IMG/VR virus record: IMGVR_UViG_3300031973_001259
Coordinates: 1-57,489 of that record
Length of the DNA: 57,489 nt
Strand: one strand, 5' to 3'
Source: a virus
A program made the translations under genes and the position numbers. Below the pieces are notes generated by a model. It saw nothing but the letters and a program-made list of their open reading frames with translations. It was not told the DNA's origin and did not search any database. Within the stretch, counting starts at the first letter, position 1, and each line of letters begins with the position of its first letter. This document shows positions 38,999 through 47,020 of this stretch, piece after piece.

Positions 38999-39271
38999 TT
39001 ACATTCCAGGAATGGGAAGTCCAGTACTTTTAGGAAAAGTTGATTGGGCAGGAGGAACAACACCTCCAGTAACACTAGGAAGTTCGGGCATAGCAGCATC
39101 CATCATGCCAGGTAATGCTCCAGTAATTGCTTCTGTTGCAGCTGCTGTAACTTGGGATTTAATATTCTCAACAATAGAATCTTTGTTGAGATAAACATAA
39201 GCACCACCGCCGATGATGCTTGCAGTTCCAATAAAGGATAGAACTGAAAGTACATTAATTAGTTTTTGCAT
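38999..39271 (-). CDS. Small membrane-anchored protein
   Basis: A 90-residue protein with an N-terminal hydrophobic segment (about residues 5-27, INVLSVLSFIGTASIIGGGAYVYL) followed by an Ala/Thr/Pro-rich region ending in STGLPIPGM. It is either a signal anchor or an uncleaved signal. Cyanophages carry comparable small proteins near the photosynthesis genes. Function unknown. Confidence 0.6.
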   Translation of the reverse strand: MQKLINVLSVLSFIGTASIIGGGAYVYLNKDSIVENIKSQVTAAATEAITGALPGMMDAAMPELPSVTGGVVPPAQSTFPKSTGLPIPGM

Positions 39272-39289
39272 GGTTACCCATCTGCAAAA

Positions 39290-39314
39290 AAGGACACCTT
39301 ATATAGGTGTCCTT
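39290..39314 (-). terminator. Terminator after the hli-peroxiredoxin unit
   Basis: A 10-bp perfect stem (AAGGACACCT / AGGTGTCCTT) with a 5-nt loop, followed on the minus strand by Ts. It lies 6 bp past the peroxiredoxin stop. Confidence 0.85.
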
Positions 39315-39319
39315 AGTTA

Positions 39320-39853
39320 CTATGACAACAACTTTTTTAGTTGTTCATACATGTATTCTGGACTGGAAATATCATACTCATCTAATGCTAGATTATTTTC
39401 CATACCATTTTCTGGTAGCATGAGTTTAATTTCACCATCATCAACATAAGCAGAGTACCTCCAAGAACGAAGACCAAATCCCATGTGTTCCATTTTGACA
39501 CACATACCCATTGCTTTTGCAAAGGAAGCGTTACCGTCAGGAATCATCTCTACATTTTTAATCTTCAAGGACTTTGCCCAGGCTTCCATAACATAGTCAT
39601 CGTTGACACTAGTACAATAGATTGCATCAATGCCAAATTCTTTTTTGAATTTATCAAAAAGAATATCATATGTTGGAAGCATCTCATTTGTACATGTGGG
39701 AGTAAAGGCTCCTGGCAGTCCAAATAAAATAGCTTTCTTATCGCAGAAGTATCCGTAGGAAGTACTTATAGTTTTTCCTTCTAGACTTTCGTCAATAGGA
39801 TCGGGTACTGGAGATCCGTGAAGAATAAATTCTTGATAGGGAATGCGATTCAT
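39320..39853 (-). CDS. Peroxiredoxin (Prx5-like)
   Basis: A 177-residue thioredoxin-fold peroxidase with the peroxidatic Cys54 in GLPGAFTPTCTNEMLP, close to the type-V peroxiredoxin motif. SVNDDYVMEAWAK and FGLRSWRYSAYVDDG also fit that family. It would reduce peroxides formed when photosynthesis runs in an infected cell. It is co-transcribed with two hli genes and ends at a strong terminator. Confidence 0.85.
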   Translation of the reverse strand: MNRIPYQEFILHGSPVPDPIDESLEGKTISTSYGYFCDKKAILFGLPGAFTPTCTNEMLPTYDILFDKFKKEFGIDAIYCTSVNDDYVMEAWAKSLKIKNVEMIPDGNASFAKAMGMCVKMEHMGFGLRSWRYSAYVDDGEIKLMLPENGMENNLALDEYDISSPEYMYEQLKKLLS

Positions 39854-39856
39854 ATC

Positions 39857-39973
39857 TCAAATAGGTTGCATTAGTCCTCCCTGAGGACCATTATCATCAT
39901 CGTCAGCATCTGTTTCGCTTAATACTGCTCCCATAATAAAAGCTGCAAGCAAAGTAGTTGCTAACAATAACAT
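39857..39973 (-). CDS. Small membrane protein (38 aa)
   Basis: ATG at 39973 overlaps the last base of the hli stop (TAATG). The product begins MLLLATTLLAAFIMGAVLSE, one hydrophobic helix, followed by TDADDDDNGPQGG. It lies between hli and peroxiredoxin genes and is similar in style to short cyanophage proteins with an acidic, Gly-rich tail. Function unknown. Confidence 0.6.
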   Translation of the reverse strand: MLLLATTLLAAFIMGAVLSETDADDDDNGPQGGLMQPI

Positions 39974-40092
39974 TATAGTACTCCAGGAATGATTTGTCCA
40001 GTGGTCAGGTAAGTGCCTACAGCAATGACAAAACCAAGCATTGCCAAACGAGCGTTGAGGATCTCTGCCTCAGGGGTGAATCCGAATTTCAT
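39973..40092 (-). CDS. hli: High-light-inducible protein (short)
   Basis: A 39-residue Hli protein. The single helix carries the chlorophyll-binding motif EAEILNARLAMLGFVIAVG (residues 8-26) with the Glu, Asn and Arg of the family, then TYLTTGQIIPGVL. Hli proteins bind chlorophyll and dissipate excess light energy. The short form is typical of phage and picocyanobacterial copies. Confidence 0.9.
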   Translation of the reverse strand: MKFGFTPEAEILNARLAMLGFVIAVGTYLTTGQIIPGVL

Positions 40093-40136
40093 GATTGTTT
40101 TCCTAGTGTAAGATAAAATTTAGTTTGATTTACTGG

Positions 40137-40346
40137 TTAAAGCACACCAAAAAAGAAGTTGCCGGTGATAGCATATGAAATGAATCCTGCGACAATACCC
40201 ATCATAGCATAACGACCGTTAAGCTTTTCAGATCTCTCGGCATATGTCTCAAGACCATGACGCTCTGCGTCAGTCTTTGAGATATACATCTGGGGTTCTT
40301 TAGCGAACAGATTCTGTTGTCCGCGATCATTGGTTGTTACAGTCAT
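40137..40346 (-). CDS. hli: High-light-inducible protein
   Basis: A 69-residue Hli protein with a hydrophilic N-terminus and the motif EKLNGRYAMMG (residues 40-50) starting its single membrane helix, which ends SYAITGNFFFGVL. It protects photosystems under light stress. It is first in the hli-hli-peroxiredoxin unit, driven by the consensus promoter at 40374. Confidence 0.95.
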   Translation of the reverse strand: MTVTTNDRGQQNLFAKEPQMYISKTDAERHGLETYAERSEKLNGRYAMMGIVAGFISYAITGNFFFGVL

Positions 40347-40373
40347 GATACATTCCGTTATAAATCTTTACAT

Positions 40374-40402
40374 ATTATATAGTAGATCTAAAGACTTGTC
40401 AA
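40374..40402 (-). promoter_or_regulatory. Consensus sigma-70 promoter for the hli unit
   Basis: Minus strand TTGACA (40402-40397), 17-bp spacer, TATAAT (40379-40374), a full consensus match. The -35 overlaps the end of the upstream 69-residue gene. Confidence 0.85.
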
Positions 40403-40608
40403 TAGTCTGAGTCAGTACCATATCTGATACAGGTCTTTTTGTTTTCTGCTGATGATCTACACCACTGTCTCACATAACCATCTGCATCCTTATCCATTGT
40501 GAAGTGAGCATGGTTATGTAGTGCCCCTATCAATACTAGCATTCCAATAGTAATAATATTAAGATGAACTATTGGACTACTAACTATTTTTAGAAAATAA
40601 TCTTTCAT
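40399..40608 (-). CDS. Small single-pass membrane protein (69 aa)
   Basis: A 69-residue protein with a hydrophobic segment (about residues 12-30, SPIVHLNIITIGMLVLIGAL), a His-rich patch (HNHAHF) and two cysteines near the C-terminus (WCRSSAENKKTC). It starts directly after the T-run of the porin-like gene's terminator, with its promoter overlapping that terminator. Function unknown. Confidence 0.6.
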   Translation of the reverse strand: MKDYFLKIVSSPIVHLNIITIGMLVLIGALHNHAHFTMDKDADGYVRQWCRSSAENKKTCIRYGTDSDY

Positions 40609-40615
40609 AAAAAAA

Positions 40616-40635
40616 GGGGATGCCGTCGCACCCCC
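40616..40635 (-). terminator. Terminator directly abutting the next start codon
   Basis: Minus strand GGGGGTGC / GCATCCCC stem (one G-U pair) with a 4-nt loop, then T7 running into the ATG at 40608. It ends the porin-like gene. Confidence 0.8.
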
Positions 40636-40664
40636 AGTATAACATCTAGATGTTTATGTGTCTA
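40636..40664 (-). promoter_or_regulatory. Sigma-70 promoter overlapping a terminator
   Basis: Minus strand TAGACA (40664-40659), 17-bp spacer, TATACT (40641-40636), with the -10 touching the first base of the terminator stem. The geometry is the same as at purC. Confidence 0.65.
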
Positions 40665-40673
40665 TATGAAGGA

Positions 40674-41045
40674 TCAGAAGCTGTACTTAACGCCCAACTT
40701 AGCACCGTAACCACGGTCGAGATCTTCGTCACCAGAACCAACGAAGGAGACTTCACCATATGCACCCAGTGCATCGGTCAGTGCAAGACCCAGACCCGCC
40801 TTACCAGAAGGAACGCTTTCAGCGTCACCACCATCAGGAGTCAGCACAGTGGCACCACCCTGGACATAGTACGAAGCAGACTCACCGAGTTCGCCTTCAA
40901 ATCCTACATGCAGGTCTGTTCCAGCACCATTATACTCGGAGCCAGTCCAACCAGCATTGGTTTCGACATTAACATATGGACCTGCAAGGGCAGCGCCAGC
41001 AGAAGCGAAAAGAGCAGCGGAAGCTGCGAATACAGATTTAAACAT
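40674..41045 (-). CDS. Small outer-membrane porin-like protein
   Basis: A 123-residue protein with a signal peptide (MFKSVFAASAALFASAGAALA, cleavage before GPYVNVETNAGW) and alternating beta strands ending in a C-terminal Phe (GAKLGVKYSF), as in small outer-membrane barrels. Gly/Ser/Asp-rich turns separate the strands. It could insert in the host outer membrane or be a virion protein. It has its own late promoter, a 5'-terminal palindrome in its leader and a terminator. Confidence 0.7.
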   Translation of the reverse strand: MFKSVFAASAALFASAGAALAGPYVNVETNAGWTGSEYNGAGTDLHVGFEGELGESASYYVQGGATVLTPDGGDAESVPSGKAGLGLALTDALGAYGEVSFVGSGDEDLDRGYGAKLGVKYSF

Positions 41046-41123
41046 TTGAAAATTCCTTTAAGTATATCTCGTGGAGTGTCCCACGGATGATAGAGAGATC
41101 GACATTCTCTCGTTTTAGATACG

Positions 41124-41143
41124 AACTGTCACATGTGACAGTT
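41124..41143. repeat. Perfect 20-bp palindrome at the porin transcript start
   Basis: AACTGTCACA followed by TGTGACAGTT, a perfect inverted repeat with no spacer, starting at the predicted late transcription start. In RNA it would make a hairpin at or near the 5' end of the leader; in DNA it could be a dimeric operator. Confidence 0.7.
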
Positions 41144-41147
41144 GTAA

Positions 41148-41155
41148 TATTTATA
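41148..41155 (-). promoter_or_regulatory. T4-type late promoter for the porin-like gene
   Basis: Exact TATAAATA on the minus strand, about 100 bp upstream of the ATG, overlapping nothing but the 3' flank of the glycan operon. Confidence 0.65.
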
Positions 41156-41159
41156 CATG

Positions 41160-41948
41160 TTACTTCCCTTCAAAACCAGGAGGAAGTCTGCCAAGGTAAG
41201 GATTGAGATCAAAGAATTGATTCCAATCCTCAACCATATTAGCATCATTCCTCCAAAAGTTCCAGAGGGCATCATGACATTGACGATGATATACATCAAC
41301 ATGAATGTTATGAATATCTGACCCAAGAGCAATCTTATACATGAGTATAGGCATTGCGTAGGTCATCCCGCTATTGTAGATGAGATCATCTGCAACTGCA
41401 CGGGGTTTAATTCTACCATCTAACTTGTACTTACCTTTACGAGTGTAAAGAGAAAGTAGCTTTTCAGCATACCTACGATTGATAACATAGGCAGCCGTTG
41501 AGAAGTCGTTAATGAACCTGTAGTGCATTTGCATCACAGGGACGGCAGGATTGATAATTGCGATTTGGAGACAGTCCCATGCAGCAGGTGCATTACGGAA
41601 GAAGTCTTTCCAAGAGAATGGCCAATGCTTGACCACCTCAAGATCGCAGTCATCTTCCATCATTATAGCATACTCTTCGTCGGAATTGTCCAACCAATAT
41701 TGAATAGCTTTAAGATGGGATGTAACACATCCGATTTCACCAGAGGACATGTTGTCAGGGTACTTACCTGCAATGATGTCGCTAAGATCATCATTGCGTC
41801 CATCGTAAGCAGAGATTCTGGTGTTCTCCACTTCCCAATATGCAAACTGGTTCTCCATCCATTGGCGGCGATCTTCTTTGCCGTCAAGGTTCAACCAATA
41901 TACATGGGGGAGATCTTTGAGTTTTTGTGCAGACTTATTTTTGTCCAT
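41160..41948 (-). CDS. GT25-family glycosyltransferase
   Basis: A 262-residue GT25 enzyme, a family known for adding sugars in LPS outer cores. Signatures are VYWLNLDGKEDRRQWM near residue 16, SGEIGCVTSHLKAIQYWL, the acidic MMEDDCDLEV (about 95-104) and STAAYVINRRYAEKLL. It is the last gene of the operon, overlapping its upstream neighbour by 14 bp. Sugar and acceptor cannot be told. Confidence 0.85.
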   Translation of the reverse strand: MDKNKSAQKLKDLPHVYWLNLDGKEDRRQWMENQFAYWEVENTRISAYDGRNDDLSDIIAGKYPDNMSSGEIGCVTSHLKAIQYWLDNSDEEYAIMMEDDCDLEVVKHWPFSWKDFFRNAPAAWDCLQIAIINPAVPVMQMHYRFINDFSTAAYVINRRYAEKLLSLYTRKGKYKLDGRIKPRAVADDLIYNSGMTYAMPILMYKIALGSDIHNIHVDVYHRQCHDALWNFWRNDANMVEDWNQFFDLNPYLGRLPPGFEGK

Positions 41949-42888
41949 GCTTTGCGATCACTTCTTGTACATTAGGCAGGTAGTGGTTTTGTAAGACTGT
42001 TGACCAATCAAACTCTTTTGCATACTCAAGGATCTCATCACGATGAGTGATGGAGTATTCCCTATTCTTAATTATAGCATACTCTACGAATTCTACATCA
42101 TCAATCTTAGATTCTGGGATGACTGTGATGAATTCCCTATCAGTATCAAGGTTTGCTTGAGCAAACTCACTAACCACTACACCAAGACCAGAAGCAAAAG
42201 CTTCCATAATTACAAGAGAGTGTGCCTCACCATCAGATAGAAGGACAAGGTTGCCATAATCAGTTAGATAATCATGAAGATACTCCTTCTTCCATTCACC
42301 AAGATAGTTCTTGTTAGGATTAAATTTTTTATCTGCAATGTTACCAGCAAAGAACAAGCTATCGATAGACTGAAACTTATGCTGACGCTTACGATAGTCA
42401 ACCTTAGCAAGGTAGATGCTACGATCAGGAAACTCTGGAGTATCAGTAGTGCGGAACAGATCTAGATTGACACCATTAGGTACGATGAACAATCTATCAT
42501 CAGGAATATCACCAAGAATATGATATGCTTTCCTAATACCTTCTGACAGACAGAACACATTTGGTTTAGTCTGTTGAAACTGACCAAAGATTTGGCCATA
42601 CCCATTCATCTTGTGGGACTGCTCAAGGTATGCGAAGTGGGTGGTACACGCACAAGGATATTGAATATAAGGATAGAGAACAACCCAGTCATCGTAATGA
42701 ATATGCACGAAATCGGGACTATACGCATTGACTCTTTTTATAATTTCTCTAGGATCTGAGATATTAATGATGTCAACTTCATGACCGAGTTTCTCTAGGG
42801 TAAGTTTATAGTCCCAGATAAGGCTCTCTACTGCCCCCCATCCTACTGGGGGAATAGCAGTCGCGGGACCAATAATACTAAATCTCAT
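41935..42888 (-). CDS. GT4-like glycosyltransferase
   Basis: A 317-residue GT-B glycosyltransferase. The N-domain opens FSIIGPATAIPPVGWGAVESL, a form common in GT4 enzymes with a GWGAVE loop. The middle has VPNGVNLDLFR, and the C-domain LSDGEAHSLVIMEAFASG, the GT4 donor-binding E-x7-E region. It is a paralogue of the next gene and coupled to it by ATGA. Confidence 0.85.
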   Translation of the reverse strand: MRFSIIGPATAIPPVGWGAVESLIWDYKLTLEKLGHEVDIINISDPREIIKRVNAYSPDFVHIHYDDWVVLYPYIQYPCACTTHFAYLEQSHKMNGYGQIFGQFQQTKPNVFCLSEGIRKAYHILGDIPDDRLFIVPNGVNLDLFRTTDTPEFPDRSIYLAKVDYRKRQHKFQSIDSLFFAGNIADKKFNPNKNYLGEWKKEYLHDYLTDYGNLVLLSDGEAHSLVIMEAFASGLGVVVSEFAQANLDTDREFITVIPESKIDDVEFVEYAIIKNREYSITHRDEILEYAKEFDWSTVLQNHYLPNVQEVIAKHGQK

Positions 42889-43847
42889 AGCAAAGATTGC
42901 AACTTCGGAATGTATTCATAAGCAAGAATATTTTCAAGACCGAATTCGTTGATACCGTATTCTCTAATCTCTTTTCTATACTGCTTCGATACTTTTTTAT
43001 TATTGTCAATCACATTGAGAATGTGATCGATGTTATTTATTTGACTCTCAGGAATCACATCAATCCATGGTTTGGATGTATCCAACTCGGGAGTAATTGC
43101 TTCTGAGCAAACAATACCCAATCCACAAATCAATCCTTCTTTAATAACCAAAGGAGTAGTGTTCTCTACTTCACTCAACAAAACCATGTTTGAATAACAT
43201 GTAATGTATTCATTAAGCTTTTCTCGAATAACCTCTCCCTTGTAATTTGAATTCTTTCTATCAAACTTACCACCAAACTCCATGCGACCCATGAAATCAA
43301 CGGTATCAATACCTTCTAAAAGATACTGACGCTTACGATCTACAATTTGAGAGAAGCATAATGTTCTATCCCAACTGGCAAACTCATCGAACTTATATGG
43401 ATAAGGACGGACACCAAGTTTGCTCAACCAAACACGATTAGGATTAGCACCAAATTCCACCCAAGTGTTAAAGTCTTTCTGAGATGAGCAGAAGATATGA
43501 AAGTTTCTGTTAGCAGCATACTTCTGTACCACAGGTCCATAGTTATCTTTACCCCACATGTGAGGAGTATTAACATATGGGTAGTGACTAGACACTACTA
43601 GTTTCTTACATAGAGGAACCAAGTCATCGATGATATCATGAAAGACATCATAATGTAGATGCACTACATCATACTTACCATGTTCCACCTCAAACTTAAT
43701 CAGTTCTCTGTCTGGAGTATTGATAATTTCTACTCGATGACCAAGCTCCCTAAGAATCAGAGTGTAATCCCAGATGAGCATCTCAACAGCACCCCACCCC
43801 TCAGGTGGAATGTTCATAATACCAGGACCAATTAAAGCAATCTTCAT
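42885..43847 (-). CDS. GT4-like glycosyltransferase
   Basis: A 320-residue GT-B enzyme, paralogous to the gene at 41935: ALIGPGIMNIPPEGWGAVEML at the start, then LSEVENTTPLVIKEGLICG in the donor-binding region. ATG at 43847 is used because it forms an ATGA with the upstream stop; the in-frame codons before it are not needed. Probably formed by tandem duplication with later divergence. Confidence 0.85.
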   Translation of the reverse strand: MKIALIGPGIMNIPPEGWGAVEMLIWDYTLILRELGHRVEIINTPDRELIKFEVEHGKYDVVHLHYDVFHDIIDDLVPLCKKLVVSSHYPYVNTPHMWGKDNYGPVVQKYAANRNFHIFCSSQKDFNTWVEFGANPNRVWLSKLGVRPYPYKFDEFASWDRTLCFSQIVDRKRQYLLEGIDTVDFMGRMEFGGKFDRKNSNYKGEVIREKLNEYITCYSNMVLLSEVENTTPLVIKEGLICGLGIVCSEAITPELDTSKPWIDVIPESQINNIDHILNVIDNNKKVSKQYRKEIREYGINEFGLENILAYEYIPKLQSLL

Positions 43848-44701
43848 TGATAATCCTCCCAATACATAGTTTTCTTAATCTGATCAATAAATCCAGGACT
43901 ATGATACTTAAGTGAATCTACATTCTCACATGCACTATGGAATGCAAAGATCTTTTTATACTCATCTTCCTGAGGATTCTTCCCATAAAATGTATCATCT
44001 TGCATCTTCAAATCTTGCTGATCAGCTGCAGCACAATGATTAAAAGATCCGTTAGTAAATTTGTATCCACCAACTTCATTGAGGGCAAGACAAAGAACTA
44101 ACTCATCAGTCACTCCAGTATGGGCACCAGGACGACTAAAGATATCTTCAAAAATTTCATTATACCTTTCAAATAATTTATCATGCTTTTCTTTTTGGAA
44201 CATGAATGCCCCAGAAGCTCCATAGACATACTCAGAATGATCATCAGGGAGATACTTAGATAGTCCTGTCCTATCTACAATCACATTCCTAAAATAATCA
44301 TCCAGTGTAGGAACCCACCAGTGCTGAGTAAGTAAAAAATCTTCTCCTGCCTCTTCAATCAGCTCATCAATACGATCATTAACAATAACACAATCAGTAT
44401 CAAGGTAAATACAATGATCAGTCTCTACATGCTTGTAGAGATTATAACGCTCTGCCCAGGCATGAGGTTGGAACCAATTACGATCATCATCACCGTTCTT
44501 AAGATACCTCTGTTTTAGTTTGTCTTCATCAGTGAAAACAATCTTAACTTTTGGATCTTCAATATCCAAACGATTGTCCATATCAATGATAAGAATCTCA
44601 TGGTCCTGCTTAACCCGTTCAAGGGACTCACAAGCTCTCATGAGATTCGTATAATACTTATCGTCACCGCCGACGATAAAACCAAAGGTTAGTTTACTCA
44701 T
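43844..44701 (-). CDS. GT-A-fold glycosyltransferase (GT8-like)
   Basis: A 285-residue protein with a GT-A core: FGFIVGGDDKYYTNLM at the start and a D-x-D in CIYLDTDCVIV (about residues 97-107), then GASGAFMFQKEKHD and DELVLCLAL downstream. Such enzymes use nucleotide sugars with a metal. Substrate unknown. ATGA-coupled on both sides. Confidence 0.75.
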   Translation of the reverse strand: MSKLTFGFIVGGDDKYYTNLMRACESLERVKQDHEILIIDMDNRLDIEDPKVKIVFTDEDKLKQRYLKNGDDDRNWFQPHAWAERYNLYKHVETDHCIYLDTDCVIVNDRIDELIEEAGEDFLLTQHWWVPTLDDYFRNVIVDRTGLSKYLPDDHSEYVYGASGAFMFQKEKHDKLFERYNEIFEDIFSRPGAHTGVTDELVLCLALNEVGGYKFTNGSFNHCAAADQQDLKMQDDTFYGKNPQEDEYKKIFAFHSACENVDSLKYHSPGFIDQIKKTMYWEDYQ

Positions 44702-45630
44702 AGCAATTTAAGGAGTCCGTTAATACGATTAACATATGTATGATGCTCTTTTGTATAGCGCATCTGTCTGAGAATTAATTCTTTATCTTCTCTATACTTT
44801 AATCCTGCTTCAAAAAGATCACTAATGTTTTCTTCACAGATAACTTCAGGTCCAGCAAATTTAGCAAGCTTGGGTGAGTTGGTAATACCTAAATGCCCGT
44901 AACTCATAGACTTAAAAACTCTACAAGTTTTGGTGCCCCACCTCTTATGAGTATCATTTCTAAGATCTGGATTCATAAAAGATCTTTGCATAAGATCTCT
45001 CATGACTGATCCATCTAAGGGATTAACCCACGGATTAGACCAACCAGTTCTCACATCAATTTTAGCACACAATGTTCCAAACTCTTGAATTAGATGGGCA
45101 TTTTTAAACCTACCTTCATGAGAAATGCTTCCGATAAAATAGAAAGTATTCTCTCTTGGAATGTTTACCCACTCTTCATCAAACTCTTCTGGCATTAGAT
45201 CAGTAGCCCATGCAAGATATACAATATCGTACCCCTTCTCTTGTGAAGAGATACGATCAATGCAAACTCCAGTATCTAATTCTTCAAAGTCATTTAAATC
45301 ATGATGGAACTCATAGTTATCTTTGTCCATACTATCCTGGTGATAGCGAACATCAACTAGTTTCTTACAGTTGCCAAGATACTTCTCAGGGTTTACGCAT
45401 ACATGAACATAGTAAACGCAACTAGCAAGGACCGGGATATTTTTATCTGCGTATCCTTCAGTAAAAAACACACAGTCTTCATAATCAAAGTCCGAGTGTT
45501 CAGGATATTCATCATCATGGAACCAATGAACTTGATGTCCTGCTCTTTCTAGGGCCTTTTTAAATCCCTCATGAACATAAGAGTATGTGTCAGAGTGTAA
45601 GGGATACCCCCATAGTACACACTTCATCAT
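44698..45630 (-). CDS. GT-B glycosyltransferase (CgeB-like)
   Basis: A 310-residue protein with MKCVLWGYPLHSDTYSYVHEGFKKAL at the start and a C-terminal TCRVFKSMSYGHLGITN, where the FK/E-x-x-x-G-x-L loop resembles CgeB-type glycosyltransferases, which have a conserved E in this region. A low-copy, poorly studied family; the assignment is moderate. It fits among the glycosyltransferases of the operon. Confidence 0.65.
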   Translation of the reverse strand: MMKCVLWGYPLHSDTYSYVHEGFKKALERAGHQVHWFHDDEYPEHSDFDYEDCVFFTEGYADKNIPVLASCVYYVHVCVNPEKYLGNCKKLVDVRYHQDSMDKDNYEFHHDLNDFEELDTGVCIDRISSQEKGYDIVYLAWATDLMPEEFDEEWVNIPRENTFYFIGSISHEGRFKNAHLIQEFGTLCAKIDVRTGWSNPWVNPLDGSVMRDLMQRSFMNPDLRNDTHKRWGTKTCRVFKSMSYGHLGITNSPKLAKFAGPEVICEENISDLFEAGLKYREDKELILRQMRYTKEHHTYVNRINGLLKLL

Positions 45631-46328
45631 ACCCTCCCTAGCATATAATCTTCTGCTTTTTTAGTTTCTCCATCTACACACTTCATTGTATCAATAGTAT
45701 GGGATGGTACAAGATCAGGATGAGCCCACCAATCTTCAAAGGGATGCTCATCATCTACAGAAATATTATCAGCGATCAAGATGTAGCCATATGACGAAAG
45801 ATACTCACGAGAAGCATCTCTAACATCAGTACCGTCATTATACGCATCATGTTCAAATGTGATTGTAGCAAATTTATATTTGTCAAGATCAATCTTTTTC
45901 AATGCTTCAAATGTGACCGCAGCTGGTTCACAATCTACTTGTAAGTAATCAAAGTTAGGACCAATACCAACTTCTTCAAACAATGCATCAAAGTCTGCAG
46001 TGGTAGCATCCCCTACAGCGACCTTTGCACGACGATGTTGATTATATAAATCAGCTTCATGATCTTTGATCTCAAGACCAATACCATTCCACTCGAAGCG
46101 AGATTCAAGGAGAGCAGTATTGTTAGAAATTACTGGATGTCCAGATCCGATCTCAACAAAAGTTCCTTTTGGACGACCATCAGTCATACTCAAAACAAAC
46201 ATATCCTGGTAACACTGCGAGAAGTTCTGGTGACTTACCAGTTCAAGTCCAGGGAATTTATATCTGAGTTCATCTGCTTTGTCCGCAGTGAAGAAGGTTG
46301 GCATTTGCCATGCATTTGGATCGCTCAT
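45627..46328 (-). CDS. FkbM-family methyltransferase
   Basis: A 233-residue SAM-dependent methyltransferase of the FkbM type. Key parts are SQCYQDMFVLSM, GTFVEIGSGHPVISNNTALL (SAM-binding, about residues 75-94), WNGIGLEIK and FDYLQVDCEP. FkbM enzymes O-methylate sugars or polyketides. In this operon the likely target is a sugar of the glycan. Confidence 0.85.
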   Translation of the reverse strand: MSDPNAWQMPTFFTADKADELRYKFPGLELVSHQNFSQCYQDMFVLSMTDGRPKGTFVEIGSGHPVISNNTALLESRFEWNGIGLEIKDHEADLYNQHRRAKVAVGDATTADFDALFEEVGIGPNFDYLQVDCEPAAVTFEALKKIDLDKYKFATITFEHDAYNDGTDVRDASREYLSSYGYILIADNISVDDEHPFEDWWAHPDLVPSHTIDTMKCVDGETKKAEDYMLGRV

Positions 46329-47020
46329 ACTTGATAAGATGAATTATCTTTGGATAGGTGTACAATTTTTCTTTGGTAGGGATAGTTAGGATAGCATTCT
46401 GGGAATGCATAGTCCGGTGCAACAGCAAACACCCTATCGTTGTTTTCAATAAAGAATCTATTGAGATGACTTTCATCATGCCATAGAGCAATTATATCAT
46501 TACTATAATCTTTGTCAACTCTGTCTTTTAAGAGTTTCATCATAGGAATGACTGCTTCAATTTTACCTCCCCAGAGGCATCCTTGATAGTATTGAAGAGG
46601 TTCTCCCTTCACATAAGCTTCGGATTCAGGATTAGTTTCAAAGGTTCCCGTACCAGTCAAGTAATGACATGGATGGTGAACAGCAACAAAGTCTTTATCA
46701 TCATCGAGAAGTTCTTCAGAGAAGACTACAGAGTCAACTCTCATATCAGCATCTAGAAAGAGCAACCATTCATGCTCTTTCAGAAGTTCTTCTGCTGTTA
46801 AGATAGTGTGAAATCTTTCTAGTGTGATTGCAGGCCAGTCTTTATGCTCAATAGGAACAACCGTCATGTTATCAGGTACATCACCACCAAGTTCCCCATC
46901 AGTAAAAACATAATATTGTTTTTTCAGATCAGGAAAAAGAAGTTTTTCGCAAGTCTCATAATATTTCGGAAGGAAATCTAGATACTTGTTTGTCCCAATG
47001 AATATAATAGCTACACTCAT
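46325..47020 (-). CDS. GT6-family glycosyltransferase (ABO/alpha-1,3-GalT-like)
   Basis: A 231-residue protein; ATG at 47020 is used because it forms ATGA with the fucosyltransferase stop. It aligns by eye with human ABO transferase along its core: YYVFTD, the D-x-D of WLLFLDADMRV, HHPCHYLTGTGTFETNPESE (ABO has H-x-GFYG...ERRPQSQAY), YYQGCLWGGK (ABO YYMGGFFGG), and WHDESHLN, identical to ABO. GT6 enzymes add Gal or GalNAc alpha-1,3 to a Gal, which in ABO must carry alpha-1,2-fucose. A GT6 in cyanophage P-SSM2 has been described. The donor is unknown. Confidence 0.85.
   Translation of the reverse strand: MSVAIIFIGTNKYLDFLPKYYETCEKLLFPDLKKQYYVFTDGELGGDVPDNMTVVPIEHKDWPAITLERFHTILTAEELLKEHEWLLFLDADMRVDSVVFSEELLDDDKDFVAVHHPCHYLTGTGTFETNPESEAYVKGEPLQYYQGCLWGGKIEAVIPMMKLLKDRVDKDYSNDIIALWHDESHLNRFFIENNDRVFAVAPDYAFPECYPNYPYQRKIVHLSKDNSSYQV

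Noticed and set aside
41124-41143. Palindrome as a CRP or NtcA binding site
   Set aside because: CRP needs TGTGA-N6-TCACA and NtcA GTA-N8-TAC; the centre here has the reverse order and no spacer. Kept as an unspecified inverted repeat.
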